Below are positions 45,080 through 53,847 of a stretch of DNA of 64,000 nt, piece after piece; position 1 is the first letter of the stretch; the number at the start of each line of letters is the position of its first letter. This stretch comes from Symbiodinium natans (taxonomy: Eukaryota; Sar; Dinophyceae; Suessiales; Symbiodiniaceae). The translations under genes and the position numbers were made by a program. The notes under the pieces are model-generated. The model made no database searches. It was given only the letters and a program-made list of their open reading frames with translations, and had not been told where the DNA came from. The stretch spans positions 177,501 through 241,500 of the forward strand of contig CAJNDS010001068.1 of NCBI GenBank assembly GCA_905221605.1, given 5' to 3'.

Positions 45080-45215
45080 AACCCTAAACCCTAACCTCCT
45101 GACCTCCTAAACTCCTAAACTCCTAAACTCCTAAACGCCTAAGCTCCTAAACTCCTAAACTCCTAAACTCCTAAACTCCTAAACTCCTAAACCCTAAACC
45201 CTAAACCCCAAGCCC
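45080..45215 (-). repeat. Variant telomere-like array, AAACTCCT
   Basis: About ten copies of an octamer CTCCTAAA bounded on both sides by CCCTAAA. This is another private variant. Confidence 0.88.
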
Positions 45216-45620
45216 TAAACCCTAAAGTTTTTTGGCGCCTTGGGGGCTGGGATTTTGCGATGTTTGCACGCTGAGGGTTTTGGGGTTTGGGGGAGGCCTT
45301 GCCTGAGCTGCGCCCGTCGTACCCTCATAAGCCCCATAACCCTAAACCCTAAACCCTAAACCCTAAACCCTAAACCCTAAACTCTGGTGAACCCCTTATG
45401 TAAAGGTATATCCTACCTGGGAACTGAGGCTTCTGGACATAAGTTTGCCGCGGAGGGTGTGGCCAATTGACGTTTTAGGGTTTTTAAGGGATTCAGGTTT
45501 AGGGTTTAGGGTTTGGGGTTCACGGTGTACAGATTCAGGTTTAGGATGCTCTGACTAACGGTCCATTTGGGGCCCATTTTTCCATCCTTCTCCCCTTGAA
45601 TGCCTGGCTGAGACTTTACA

Positions 45621-45758
45621 TCCAGAAAGTTGGAACATGGTTTATGGACGATTAGTGCTGGGATTGCCTTTGGAAACCCGCTTAAGGTATCCCTAAACCC
45701 TAAACCCTAAACCCTAAACCCTAAACGCATGAGGACAATGATGTTCCAACTTCTGGGG
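45621..45758. mobile_element. MITE-like element split by a telomeric tract
   Basis: Left CCAGAAAGTTGGAACAT and right ATGTTCCAACTTCTGGGG are near-perfect inverted repeats. About 36 bp of CCCTAAA (45,691-45,726) lies inside. The arms resemble the element at 16,279-16,377, whose interior has no telomeric tract. Confidence 0.75.
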
Positions 45759-45837
45759 CTTACTGTAGGCGTAACCGTTTGACCCCGTAAGCCCCCAAGC
45801 CCTGAGCCTCAAACCGCAGTAGAGTTCCAGGCTGGGT

Positions 45838-45910
45838 TTAGGGTTTAGGGTTTGGGGTTTAGGGTTTAGGGTTTAGGGTTTGGGGTTTAGGGTTTAGGGT
45901 TTCGGGTTCC
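45838..45910 (+). repeat. Interstitial telomeric block, TTTAGGG
   Basis: About ten heptamers including two TTTGGGG and one TTTCGGG. Confidence 0.93.
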
Positions 45911-47003
45911 CTGACTGCTTGATGTTCTTTGTAATTTTTTCGAATCACACCCAGAACCTTCGGATCTGTGACCCAGGCTCCTCATCCATGAACCCTAGAT
46001 TTTAGGGTTTAGGGTTTAGGGTTAACCCTAAATCCGAAACAGTAAGCTGCGTTATGCCGCATGGCTTGAGGTTCAGGGGATTAGGTTCTTGCCGGAACCT
46101 TCCCCAGGGAAAAATCAGTACCTTCCAGTCAACTCCTATTAAAGGCAACTGTTGGGGTCTAGGATTTGTTGCTGAGCCGAAGCCCCAAGCTCTACATCTG
46201 GGGTTAGAGTACCCTAGGAGAATCAAAGGCTTTCGTGCAACCAATCACTTCCCTCCTTGCTACATCCTTCAGGCCAAGTTTGGTGCCAGCAGGCATGGTT
46301 TTAATACCAAATGCCTTAAAACCTAAAGTCTAAACCTTAAAACCCCGGGACCCTAGAGACCTTATAAACCTTCACTTTCTCCAAGCCCTCCCTGTTCTCC
46401 GGATCCGCCATCTGGCAGGTACTGAGCGCCTGCGTCCGTGACCCTCCGCCTGGCGCGGCTTCGGGGAAGCCCCTTGGCTGTTTGGAGGTCTTAAGAGGGT
46501 TAAGGGCCTAGATGGCTAAAGGTTTGTAAACCCTAAACCCTAAACCCTAAACCCTAAACCCTAAACCCTTTGGCTGTCTCAAGAGGGTTTAAGGGCCTTG
46601 CATATGGCTAAAGGTGTTAAAGGGTTTGGACTCAAAGGCTGCTCAAGGGACTCTCAGCTTCTGGGTCCAAAGGGCTTCAGGGTTGAGGGTTTAGGGTTTA
46701 GGGTTTGGGTTTTGGGTTTAAGGGGCCTCAAGGCGGTTTACGCGGGCTAAAGGCGGTTTGAGGGGGTTGTAGGGGGTTTGAGAGCGTTTAAGCGGGCTTG
46801 AGGGGGGTTTAAGGGCTTAAGGGCTTATAGGCATCCTTAAGTAGATGGGATATTTGAATCGGGTTTAAGGGGGGTTTAAGGGCTTAAGGGCTTCTGTGCG
46901 TAATTTGCAAAGTTCAAGGGGCCTGCGCGGTTTCGGTTGGCGCCGGCTTCTGGTGTGGCGCGGTCTTTCGTATCAGGGGTTGAGGGTTTTGATTGTAGGT
47001 CTA
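45911..47003. other. Spacer with decayed telomeric words, no gene seen
   Basis: It contains a 90-codon open frame (46,054-46,326) without known motif, CCCTAAA at 46,530-46,568, and GGGTTTAAGGGC-type words at 46,690-46,890. Confidence 0.4.
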
Positions 47004-47085
47004 GCCCTAAACCCTAAACCCTAAACCCTAAACCCTAAACCCTAAACCCTAAACCCTAAACCCTAAACCCTAAACCCTAAACCCA
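47004..47085 (-). repeat. Interstitial telomeric block, CCCTAAA
   Basis: About 11 perfect heptamers. Confidence 0.95.
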
Positions 47086-47211
47086 ACATGTGGCAGCACC
47101 CAAGGCTGCCAAGCGGACAAGGGAACTGGGAGGAGTTGGAGACCCAGGTGGGCAAGCTCCTCCCCCCGAATTTATTCATACAACAATTGTATCACGTTAT
47201 TCGCTGTGGGG

Positions 47212-47345
47212 TAGGGTTTAGGGTTTAGGGTTTTCAGGGTTTTTAGGGTTTTTAGAGGTTTTAGGGGTTTTAGGGTTTTTAGGGTTTTCAGGTTTTAGGG
47301 TTTTTAGGGTTTTAAGGTTTTTAGGGTTTTTAGGGGTTTAGAGTT
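47212..47345 (+). repeat. Variant telomere-like array, GGGTTTTTAG
   Basis: About twelve 8-10-bp GGGTTTTTA(G) units after two TTTAGGG. Confidence 0.88.
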
Positions 47346-47787
47346 GCGTATCATAAGAATACTGTCAGACGAGATTGCTCTGAATACACGCTTGCGACAA
47401 CAGGAGAACAGATATTGAAATCATTTTGTTGATGTGAAGAAGATTTTGAACGCGACATGCAAGTGCCATTGTGCGTACACCCGTTTCTGTCGGAGCTATA
47501 TAATAAACCCTAAACCCTATATATCTGGGTACAACGTATGCGAATACGGTTAAGGTCGGGAGGCAGTGCGATTCGATCTTCTACCAGGATCCAATACATG
47601 TTTGCCAACTTGGCAAGGGTTTAGGGTTTAGGGGTTAGGGGTTTAGGGTTTAGGGTTTAGGGTTTAGGGTTTAGCTTCAATAGCTAATTCAAGGCTTGCT
47701 AAAGCGAGGATCCCTGCGAAGTTCTAGATCAAGGTAGCGAGAGCAATTGCTCTGGTGGTTCTGAAGCAGCTTAATTGTTTGTGTGCA

Positions 47788-47918
47788 ACCCTAAACCCTA
47801 AACCCTAAACCCTAAACCCTAAACCCTAAACCCTAAACCCTAAACCCTAAACCCTAAACCCTAAACCCTATAAACCCTAAACCCTAAACCCTATAAACCC
47901 TAAACCCTAAACCCTAAA
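47788..47918 (-). repeat. Interstitial telomeric block, CCCTAAA
   Basis: About 18 heptamers. The 9-mer variant CCCTATAAA occurs twice, each time followed by normal units, showing segmental duplication inside the block. Confidence 0.95.
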
Positions 47919-48010
47919 ATACATATTAAGGCCCCTATAGTAGGCTGCCGCAGCTGCAGCCTGGCCCCGACATCCACTGGAGGAGGAGGAGTCCTGCGCT
48001 TTGGGCTGTT

Positions 48011-48240
48011 GGGGGGGGGGGGGGGGGGGGGGGGTAGGGTTCAGGGTTTAGGGTTTAGGGTTTAGTGTTTAGGGTTTAGGGTTTAGGGTTTAGGGTTTAG
48101 GGTTTAGGGTTTATAATTAAGAGTTTAGGGTTTAGGGTTTAGGGTTTAGGGTCTTTAGTTTTTAGGGTTTAGGGGTGTGGGGCTTTGGGGTTTAGGCCTT
48201 AGGGCTATAGGGTTTCGGGTTGGGGTGCAGGGTTTAGGGC
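48011..48240 (+). repeat. Poly-G tract (24 G) followed by TTTAGGG block
   Basis: G homopolymer 48,011-48,034, then about 20 TTTAGGG heptamers with a short ATAATTAAGAG interruption, decaying after 48,160. Confidence 0.93.
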
Positions 48241-48904
48241 TGTAGGTGGGTCCATGACGTGAGCCAAGAACAAACACTGAACCACCAAAAAGCAAAGTGA
48301 AAACCAATGAGGCCCACAAGCCCAACACCCAAACCGTTGGACTGAAGCTCCTTTTCCTCCGTTGACCCAGAACAAGGGTTAAGGGTTTAGGGTTTGTAGG
48401 GTTTAGGATTTAGGGCTTAGAGTTTAGGGTTTAGGCTTAGGGTTTGTGCCGGTTGAGGCCATACCTAAGCTTGCTGGTCAGGAGCGCGTGGGCCTCACCA
48501 CTTTGTTGGCAACACGCGCTGAGGCTACGATTGTTCGGTGCCTTGAGGTCTGAGGTTTGGGGGTTTAGGGTTTAGGGTGCAGCGTTTAGGGGGTCTAGGG
48601 TTTAGGGTCAGGGGTTTGGGGTTCAGAGTTTAAGGGGTTTAGGGTTTAGGGGTTTCGGGTTGGGGTTCAGGGTTGGGGCCTTGGGTTTAGGGTTTCTGCT
48701 TCACTGTACTCGAATTTTTGTTGTTGGGGGTGCGGGGGCGGGGTCGGCTGATGGTATCAAGGCTCAGGACCAGCCTTTTGGACATAAGTTTTTCAGGTTT
48801 GGAGATTCTCAATCTGTATTGCCTTATAAACCCTAATATATCCCTAAACCCTGAAGCCCTAAAGCCCTAAAGCCCTGAACCCTAAACCCTAAACCCTAAT
48901 GTTG
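48241..48904. other. Spacer with decayed TTTAGGG words, no gene seen
   Basis: Degenerate telomeric words at 48,380-48,450 and 48,555-48,700; CCCTGAA/CCCTAAAG words at 48,840-48,897. No coding signal. Confidence 0.5.
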
Positions 48905-49005
48905 ACTTCACATTAATGATTCCCGCTACAATTGTAAAATCCAGCTGCCGGAACACAATAATGTAACCCCCCACAATTATAATTTCCAACCCGGAAAGCT
49001 TTTTT
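48905..49005 (+). repeat. Direct repeat near the 3' side of the DDE/Ulp1 element
   Basis: Contains CACATTAATGATTCCCG, CTACAATTGTAAAATCC, then CCCCCCACAATTATAATTTC and CCGGAA. The block at 52,840-52,895 repeats CACATTAAT, CCCCCCACAATTATAAAATC and CCGGGAA in the same orientation. Two related sub-units are visible inside this block. Confidence 0.6.
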
Positions 49006-49127
49006 TACGGGCGATGTTATGTTATTCGCTAAAACTTATAAGTTTCAGGGTGTTTGAAGAGAATGAGTTTAGAGCTTGCTGGCTGCAGACACTCTCTTTT
49101 GCAGTGGCAGAGGCTCGCAGTAGAGGC

Positions 49128-49717
49128 TCACTTAGCCCACTGTGGTGGCACCGGGACACCTAGATCGAAGCAGAGCTGCCTCATGTAGAATCGCTCTGCC
49201 TTGGCCTTGTCGCAGCTTAGACAGCCCGACTGCCATCTGCATCTAGAGCACACTCCTGGGTTTCCCAGGCCGGCAATCTTAGCAAGGGCACTTTGCGCTT
49301 CCTTGCCTAGATCCTTCAGCTCTGGCTCAGCACCTTCATTTAGATACTTGTGTGCTAGAGCTTCCAGGGCCTGTAGCTCTCCTGTCTTCTTTAGAGCTTG
49401 CTTGGCTAGAGTCTTGGCTCTAGCAGCATTCTTCTTGAGTGTCTTGTCTCTTTCAGAGACTTCCTGCTCCCTTTCGCTAGAGAGCGAAACGAAAGTAGGC
49501 AACTTCACTTTGAGCTCAGAGACCTGCGTGTGCTGGGAACCTCTAGCTTTTGGACCTTCCCCTCTCATAGCAGACAGGAGCTCGATCATGACCACTAGAA
49601 TCCAGAAGCCACAATCGTCAGAGACTTGCTTCTGCACATTGAAGAGCTCCATCTCAGTAGAGTTCGGAAGCAGCAGATTCTTGAGCAAAGTAGCAGACTT
49701 GCGCGCTGCAGAGTCTG
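49128..49717 (-). CDS. Ulp1/C48-like peptidase, C-terminal half, plus Cys4 zinc finger (frame broken)
   Basis: C-terminal half of a cysteine peptidase resembling the Ulp1/SENP (C48) family, which cleaves ubiquitin-like modifiers. An ATG-initiated open frame runs 49,128-49,688. The homologous frame (GADSAARKSATLLKN...) can be read slightly further upstream, to a frameshift near 49,715-49,720, where it takes over from the frame holding the His and Asp. Numbering from the ATG, the motif NVQKQVSDDCGFW gives an oxyanion-type Gln (Q19 or Q21) and the nucleophile Cys26 of a DCG signature. A Lys/Ala/Glu-rich, probably coiled segment follows (about residues 70-135), then C147-x2-C150-x5-C156-x2-C159 near the C-terminus, a likely Zn-binding finger. 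Codons are rich in CTA and AGA, as in its neighbours. It is probably the 3' end of the transposon encoded upstream on the same strand. A functional copy would need the frameshift to be an intron or a sequencing error. Confidence 0.72.
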
Positions 49718-49993
49718 CCCCTCATGCAGAGAATCGGCAAAAGTGGCACGAGCAGTAGAGTTCTCCTTGTCGTTCTCCAGGATCAGTAGAGTCCAGTGCG
49801 GGGGAGCCTCGGTGTAGACTGGCACGAAGAGCACCGACGAGGCCTGCCACACTCGCTGTAGATGTGCGACCATGTGCTCCTTCTTGTCACTGATCAAGAG
49901 GAAGGCACTTAGAACCGGGTCCAACATAGTGATATCTGGAGGCACAAAGAAGCCCTTCTGCTTGAAGTGCCCAGCCAGCAGAGACGTGGTGGT
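49718..49993 (-). CDS. Ulp1/C48-like peptidase, N-terminal half with catalytic His and Asp (frame broken)
   Basis: The open frame TTTSLLAGHFKQKGFFVPPD leads into a hydrophobic core and APPHWTLLILEND, the His-Trp signature of C48 peptidases. TFADSL follows 21 residues after the His and supplies the expected Asp. With the DDCG Cys and the Gln encoded just downstream in another frame, all four catalytic positions (His, Asp, Gln, Cys) are present across one frameshift near 49,715. The ATG-initiated version begins at 49,945. Upstream, a TAG at 49,994-49,996 and a change of frame (PIEKLDAKKPKMLLDHH reads in a different frame) separate it from the basic linker ORF. Decayed element or unrecognised introns are both possible. 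Assignment by motif only. Confidence 0.72.
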
Positions 49994-50037
49994 CTAGAAG
50001 CATTTTCGGCTTCTTCGCATCCAGCTTCTCAATCGGT

Positions 50038-50571
50038 TCAGGCCAGGGCTGCTAGAGCCATCTTCTTGAAGTTTTTCTTGACACTCTTCCTCAGTAGAGC
50101 CGGCTTCTTTGTCTTTGCCTGGGGCACCATCCGGCTGAGAGCTTGATGCCTAGACATGTCCTTGAGCTTTTCGCGTAGTCCTGCTTTGAGCTTGTCCGAC
50201 AGAGTCCTCTTCACTGTAGCCACAACCTGCTTGTGGTGCCTCTTGTCGGCTAGAGCTTCCCTTTTCTCCTGCGTCAGAGTTCGTTCGCGTCGCCAGGCAC
50301 TGCGTAGAAGGCTGGGGGGCAGCTTCAAGATGCCAGCCTCGATGCAGGGCCAACGAAGAGACTCCGGCAGCTCGGACATGTCACATAGATAGTCCTCTTC
50401 CGACTCGGCGACAGAGACACCATGGGCAACACCCCAGTCAAGTAGATCTTGGGCAGCAGAAGAGCCCGGGACGAGAGACCAGTCTGGCTCTGGAGGCACA
50501 CCATCCTCAAGCCACTTGTAGCCATTCTCTAGTAGAGCGAAGCCTCGCAGAGCCCACAGGCATGTCCTCAA
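50038..50571 (-). CDS. Basic linker/coiled segment of the DDE-Ulp1 element
   Basis: A 177-codon open frame between the DDE core and the peptidase on the same strand. The N-terminal part is acidic and Trp/Pro-containing (NGYKWLEDGVPPEPDW, then SEEDYLCDMSELPE). The C-terminal two thirds are strongly basic and helical (WRRERTLTQEKREALADKR, KKPALLRKSVKKNFKK), which would suit nucleic-acid binding or nuclear localisation. I recognise no family domain. Its position, shared strand and shared TCTA-rich codon style make it part of the same element. A telomeric-repeat tract (50,613-50,706) separates it from the transposase ORF. The ATG at 50,571 need not be the true start. Confidence 0.55.
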   Translation of the reverse strand: MRTCLWALRGFALLENGYKWLEDGVPPEPDWSLVPGSSAAQDLLDWGVAHGVSVAESEEDYLCDMSELPESLRWPCIEAGILKLPPSLLRSAWRRERTLTQEKREALADKRHHKQVVATVKRTLSDKLKAGLREKLKDMSRHQALSRMVPQAKTKKPALLRKSVKKNFKKMALAALA

Positions 50572-50612
50572 ATAGAGGCGTCACCTCCTGGCAGCAGGGA
50601 TGAGAAGCAAGT

Positions 50613-50706
50613 GAGGGTTTAGGGTTTAGGTTTTAGGGTCGAGGGTTTAATTAATTGGGTTTAGGGTTTAGGGTTTAATTAGGGTTTAGGTTTTAGGGTT
50701 CAGGGT
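50613..50706 (+). repeat. Interstitial telomeric tract inside the transposon
   Basis: TTTAGGG/TTTTAGGG words mixed with TTAATTAA, lying between the stop of the DDE ORF (50,714) and the linker ORF. It either disrupts the element or lies in an intron. Confidence 0.85.
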
Positions 50707-50713
50707 TGCCGGT

Positions 50714-52792
50714 TTAATGAGGGCTGTCCTCAGCAACTCGTAGAGCTCCATTCCAAGGTCTGTAGCACAGCATTGCATTTCTGCGAAGTCCTCGTAGAAT
50801 CCACTGGTCTCGCTCATTCTGCTGACTCATAGCCCTCTGAGCATGTAGAATGGTCTCTGCGATGTCGTCGAAGCTACATGTCCAGATGGTGCTCTCGCCT
50901 TTAGATCTGAGTGCAGACTGCCCCTTAGATCTTCTAGAAGCCATTTCGTTGCGGCATAGCGATTTGAACTTTCTAGAGAAATCCGTGTCGGTCAATTGGA
51001 CCGACGCCGTGACCTTGGGCCCAACCATCGTCTGAATGGTGTTGCCCACAAAGTGAGCCTCCTGCACAGAGTCACTGAAAGAGGCTCCTAGACAATCGCG
51101 TTGAACCAGTAGACTTGGGAAAGTAGAGCTGAGCTCCAGAGCCACCCAGCTCAAGACGATCCCATCCGCGTTCGAACTTGGCTGAGAGTAGACTGAGAGC
51201 TCCTTGAAGATGTCCGGCTTGCGCAGTCGTAGAGCTCGCCACGGCTCAAGGAGACGGCCGCAACTCCGACCCTTCTTTCTAGAGACCAGCTTGCCCTTGT
51301 AGACAAACTCGTGGTCGCGATTCCAAGTGCCATCGTCGGCGATCCAATCTAGAACCGCGTGGGGTCCTGCGACGATCAGCAGCCCCTTGTAGACAGACCC
51401 TACTGGCTCCTCAGTAGAAGCGTAGTTCATCACGATCTGTCTAGCCTCGTAGGTGACACGGAATCTCTCAGATAGAGGCTGCTTTCTAGATCTCAGCTGT
51501 TTCTGACCAGAGGCATCTTGCTCGCTAGCAGAGACCACTAGAGCTCCAGAAGCATCAGTAGAAGGCTGGTCTTGCTGTAGACTTGCCCGCAGCTTCTGTC
51601 GTAGAGCTTCCTGGCTAGTGGGCTGCGTCTCCCACTCTGCGAAGAGCTCTCTCTCTAGACCAGCCTTGATCCAGAGAGGAATCTGGTCCGCGTAAAAGAG
51701 AACCAGATTAGAGCGAGACTGTAGAAACTGCTCCGGCTTAGAGACCCACTTGCCCAACTCCTCAGGTGGAGCTAGAGCTGCAGTCCATAGAGCCCCGTCG
51801 TAGGCCTGCCAGGTAAGCTGCACCCTGGCTTGTTCCTCTAGAGGCGACAGCTTGGTGTCTAGATGCGGCTTCAGGTTCTTCGCTCCGACTAGGAGCTTCA
51901 GCCGCGATGTTAGAGATTCCCGGTACTTCTTAGAGCTCTCCAGCTTCTTCAGGGTCTGCCGGCCTTCACCGACTGCAGCTAGAGTCTCCCCCTTGACTAG
52001 AGGATCCGTGAGGCCTTCGGCTTTGGACTCTAGACCCAGGACATGGTCATGCAAGAAGAGCACGTACCTCTCGTAGAGATCTTGCTGAAGAACTTGGTTG
52101 CCTAGACATCGCTGCTCGTTGAACCAGTTCTTTAGATCCTGGCGAACAGACTCGAAGCTAGACCGGCGACCTGCTCCTTGTAGACGACGAAACCCTTTGT
52201 ACCTCTTCTCGTAGGATGTCTTCTTGACACCCTTCTTCGCAGAAAACTTGACCGGATTCCTAGACAAACGGTGCTTCCTCTGAGTGGCTGTGAGCTCCTG
52301 TCTAGACCTCCACCAAGACTTGATCTGCGGAGTAGATCTGTCATACTTCTTCGCAAAATGCCGAAAGAAGTCTGCCTCATCAGCGAAGGTGTGCTCCTGC
52401 TCGAGCATGTCTTGTAGCATGCCTGTTTTTGGAGCCACAGGGATGTCCTGTCTAGAGGCCTTTGCAGGCCCCGCTTTCTGAGGACGACCACCTTTCCTCT
52501 TGACGGCCGCTACCTCCTCTAGAACAGCAACTGGATCCTCGGCCTTGCTTCGGTCCAGCCTAGACACAGCTTCATCAATGAGTCGCAACGTCTCCTTGCT
52601 GAGAGGCCGACCTCTCAAAGGTAGAGTCTTTGGAAGCCACTTGACTGGCTTCAGAGCATCTGGGTGCTGAGGCTGGAAGAACTTGCGTAGAGAAGCTTGC
52701 TTCTGACCTGCACGTCTCCGGACTCTAGAAAACCCAAAATTTTCGTGATTCCAAAACCAGAGATTCCTTATTACAAAACCTTTAAAAAACAA
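50714..52792 (-). CDS. CENP-B/pogo-like DDE transposase, large ORF
   Basis: A 692-codon open frame, the longest in the window. It probably encodes a transposase that cuts and joins DNA with a metal-dependent RNase H-like core. Residues about 137-180 (ADFFRHFAKKYDRSTPQIKSWW) look like a first helix-turn-helix. Residues about 203-247 (RRSSFESVRQDLKNWFNEQR) fit a CENP-B/Tc5-type second helix-turn-helix. Candidate acidic catalytic residues are D369 (LFYADQIPLW), D566 (SLLVQRDCLG) and D602 or D604 (SVQLTDTDFSRKFK). The 36-residue gap between the last two resembles the D34-36D/E spacing of pogo/Tc1-mariner relatives. The first 22 residues after the Met are AT-rich coded, unlike the rest, so true coding probably starts near 52,725. 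No terminal inverted repeats were found. Neighbouring minus-strand ORFs encode an Ulp1-like peptidase, which suggests one composite element. Family assignment is by motif only. Confidence 0.65.
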   Translation of the reverse strand: MFFKGFVIRNLWFWNHENFGFSRVRRRAGQKQASLRKFFQPQHPDALKPVKWLPKTLPLRGRPLSKETLRLIDEAVSRLDRSKAEDPVAVLEEVAAVKRKGGRPQKAGPAKASRQDIPVAPKTGMLQDMLEQEHTFADEADFFRHFAKKYDRSTPQIKSWWRSRQELTATQRKHRLSRNPVKFSAKKGVKKTSYEKRYKGFRRLQGAGRRSSFESVRQDLKNWFNEQRCLGNQVLQQDLYERYVLFLHDHVLGLESKAEGLTDPLVKGETLAAVGEGRQTLKKLESSKKYRESLTSRLKLLVGAKNLKPHLDTKLSPLEEQARVQLTWQAYDGALWTAALAPPEELGKWVSKPEQFLQSRSNLVLFYADQIPLWIKAGLERELFAEWETQPTSQEALRQKLRASLQQDQPSTDASGALVVSASEQDASGQKQLRSRKQPLSERFRVTYEARQIVMNYASTEEPVGSVYKGLLIVAGPHAVLDWIADDGTWNRDHEFVYKGKLVSRKKGRSCGRLLEPWRALRLRKPDIFKELSVYSQPSSNADGIVLSWVALELSSTFPSLLVQRDCLGASFSDSVQEAHFVGNTIQTMVGPKVTASVQLTDTDFSRKFKSLCRNEMASRRSKGQSALRSKGESTIWTCSFDDIAETILHAQRAMSQQNERDQWILRGLRRNAMLCYRPWNGALRVAEDSPH

Positions 52793-52839
52793 CCCAAAAT
52801 CAATCCTTCAAAGGGGGTAGTCTACGGGGGCCCGGAATC

Positions 52840-52895
52840 CACATTAATCAACCCCCCACAATTATAAAATCCCGTCCGGGAATTTCCAATAATGG
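52840..52895 (+). repeat. Direct repeat near the 5' side of the DDE/Ulp1 element
   Basis: CACATTAATCAACCCCCCAC then AATTATAAAATCCCG, CCGGGAATTTCCAATAATGG. Direct counterpart of 48,905-49,005. It lies between the candidate first exon (52,911-53,048) and the transposase ORF. Confidence 0.6.
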
Positions 52896-52910
52896 CTTTA
52901 AGCTCCTTAC

Positions 52911-53048
52911 TAGACACCAATGCAAGATCCAGCTGCCTGTAGACTGCTCAGCTGCCACGACTGCAGCAGCCAAGCCTAGAGAAGGTCCGACCACATGTTG
53001 ACTAGAAGAAGGCTCTGCCTCTTCTGCACTGGAGATATCCTCCTCCAT
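52911..53048 (-). CDS. Candidate N-terminal exon of the DDE element
   Basis: An open frame starting MEEDISSAEEAEPSSSQ, acidic then Ala-rich. At 52,905-52,910 the minus strand reads GTAAGG, a plausible donor directly after a CTA codon, and a possible acceptor TTTTCTAG lies at about 52,725-52,732. The phase does not join cleanly to the transposase frame, so this is suggestive only. The unspliced frame continues to 52,848. Confidence 0.3.
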
Positions 53049-53847
53049 GGCAGCAAAGACTACTAGAGTCTAGACTGCCTTCACTTCACTTCCAGAAGCA
53101 GCAAAACGTGTAGATGGTTGCTGGCAAGCTGCAGGTTTAGGGTTTAAGGTTTAGGGTTTTGGGTTTAGGGTTTAGTTTCAAACACCTCTCTGTGCCGAAG
53201 TAGAGGCAGCTACCAAAAGAGGTTTAGGGTTTAAGGCTTAGGGTTCTGGGTTTAGGGTCTAGGGTTTAAGGTTTACTTAAGGTTTAGGGCTTAGGGTTTA
53301 GGGTTTAAGGTTTAGGGTCTAGGGTCTAGGGTTTAGGGTTAAGGGTTTGGTCACCGAAGAAGGCTCTTCTTTTCTGGTAGAAGCACCTCTCTGTGCCGAA
53401 GTAGAGGCTGCTACTACCAGATGCAGGCACTGCCTCCTCGCAAAAGAGCCACTAGATCAAGTTGGTAGACAAGTAAACTCTTCCCTAGTGTTATCTCTCT
53501 CTCTTTTCTCTGTCTCTATAGACAAATGCAAACCTACAGCTAATGGTGGCTCCTTCACTAGAGCTTGTGCTTCCTAGAGGAGCTCAGCTGTAGAAGAGCT
53601 CTGTGCCTTTCTAGAGACCTCCAAGGGTCTCAGCTGCCCGTAGAGCCATCCTCTCAGGGTTTAGAGCTTCGGGTCTAGAACACACTGGAAGTTCTCAGGC
53701 GGGGGGTTTAGGGTCTAGGATTCAGGGTTTAGGGTTTAGGGTTTAGTTTCGGGTTTGGGGTAGTTAGGGTCAGTACCAGCAGTCCTCGGCGACGGCGGCT
53801 AGAGCTGGCCCATGCATCTGCTCCTGAGGGCTTAGACTGTTCAAGGT
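53049..53847. other. TAGA-rich spacer with short telomeric blocks, no gene seen
   Basis: TTTAGGG clusters at 53,133-53,180, 53,222-53,350 and 53,706-53,750. AACACCTCTCTGTGCCGAAG then TAGAGGC occurs near 53,171 and, as AGCACCTCTCTGTGCCGAAG, near 53,382, a local duplication of about 200 bp. A 76-codon open frame (53,347-53,577) is unremarkable. Confidence 0.5.

Noticed and set aside
48905-52895. LTR retrotransposon defined by flanking direct repeats
   Set aside because: Repeats are short and diverged, one lies close to the ORF start, and no gag, protease, integrase or reverse transcriptase is encoded between them.
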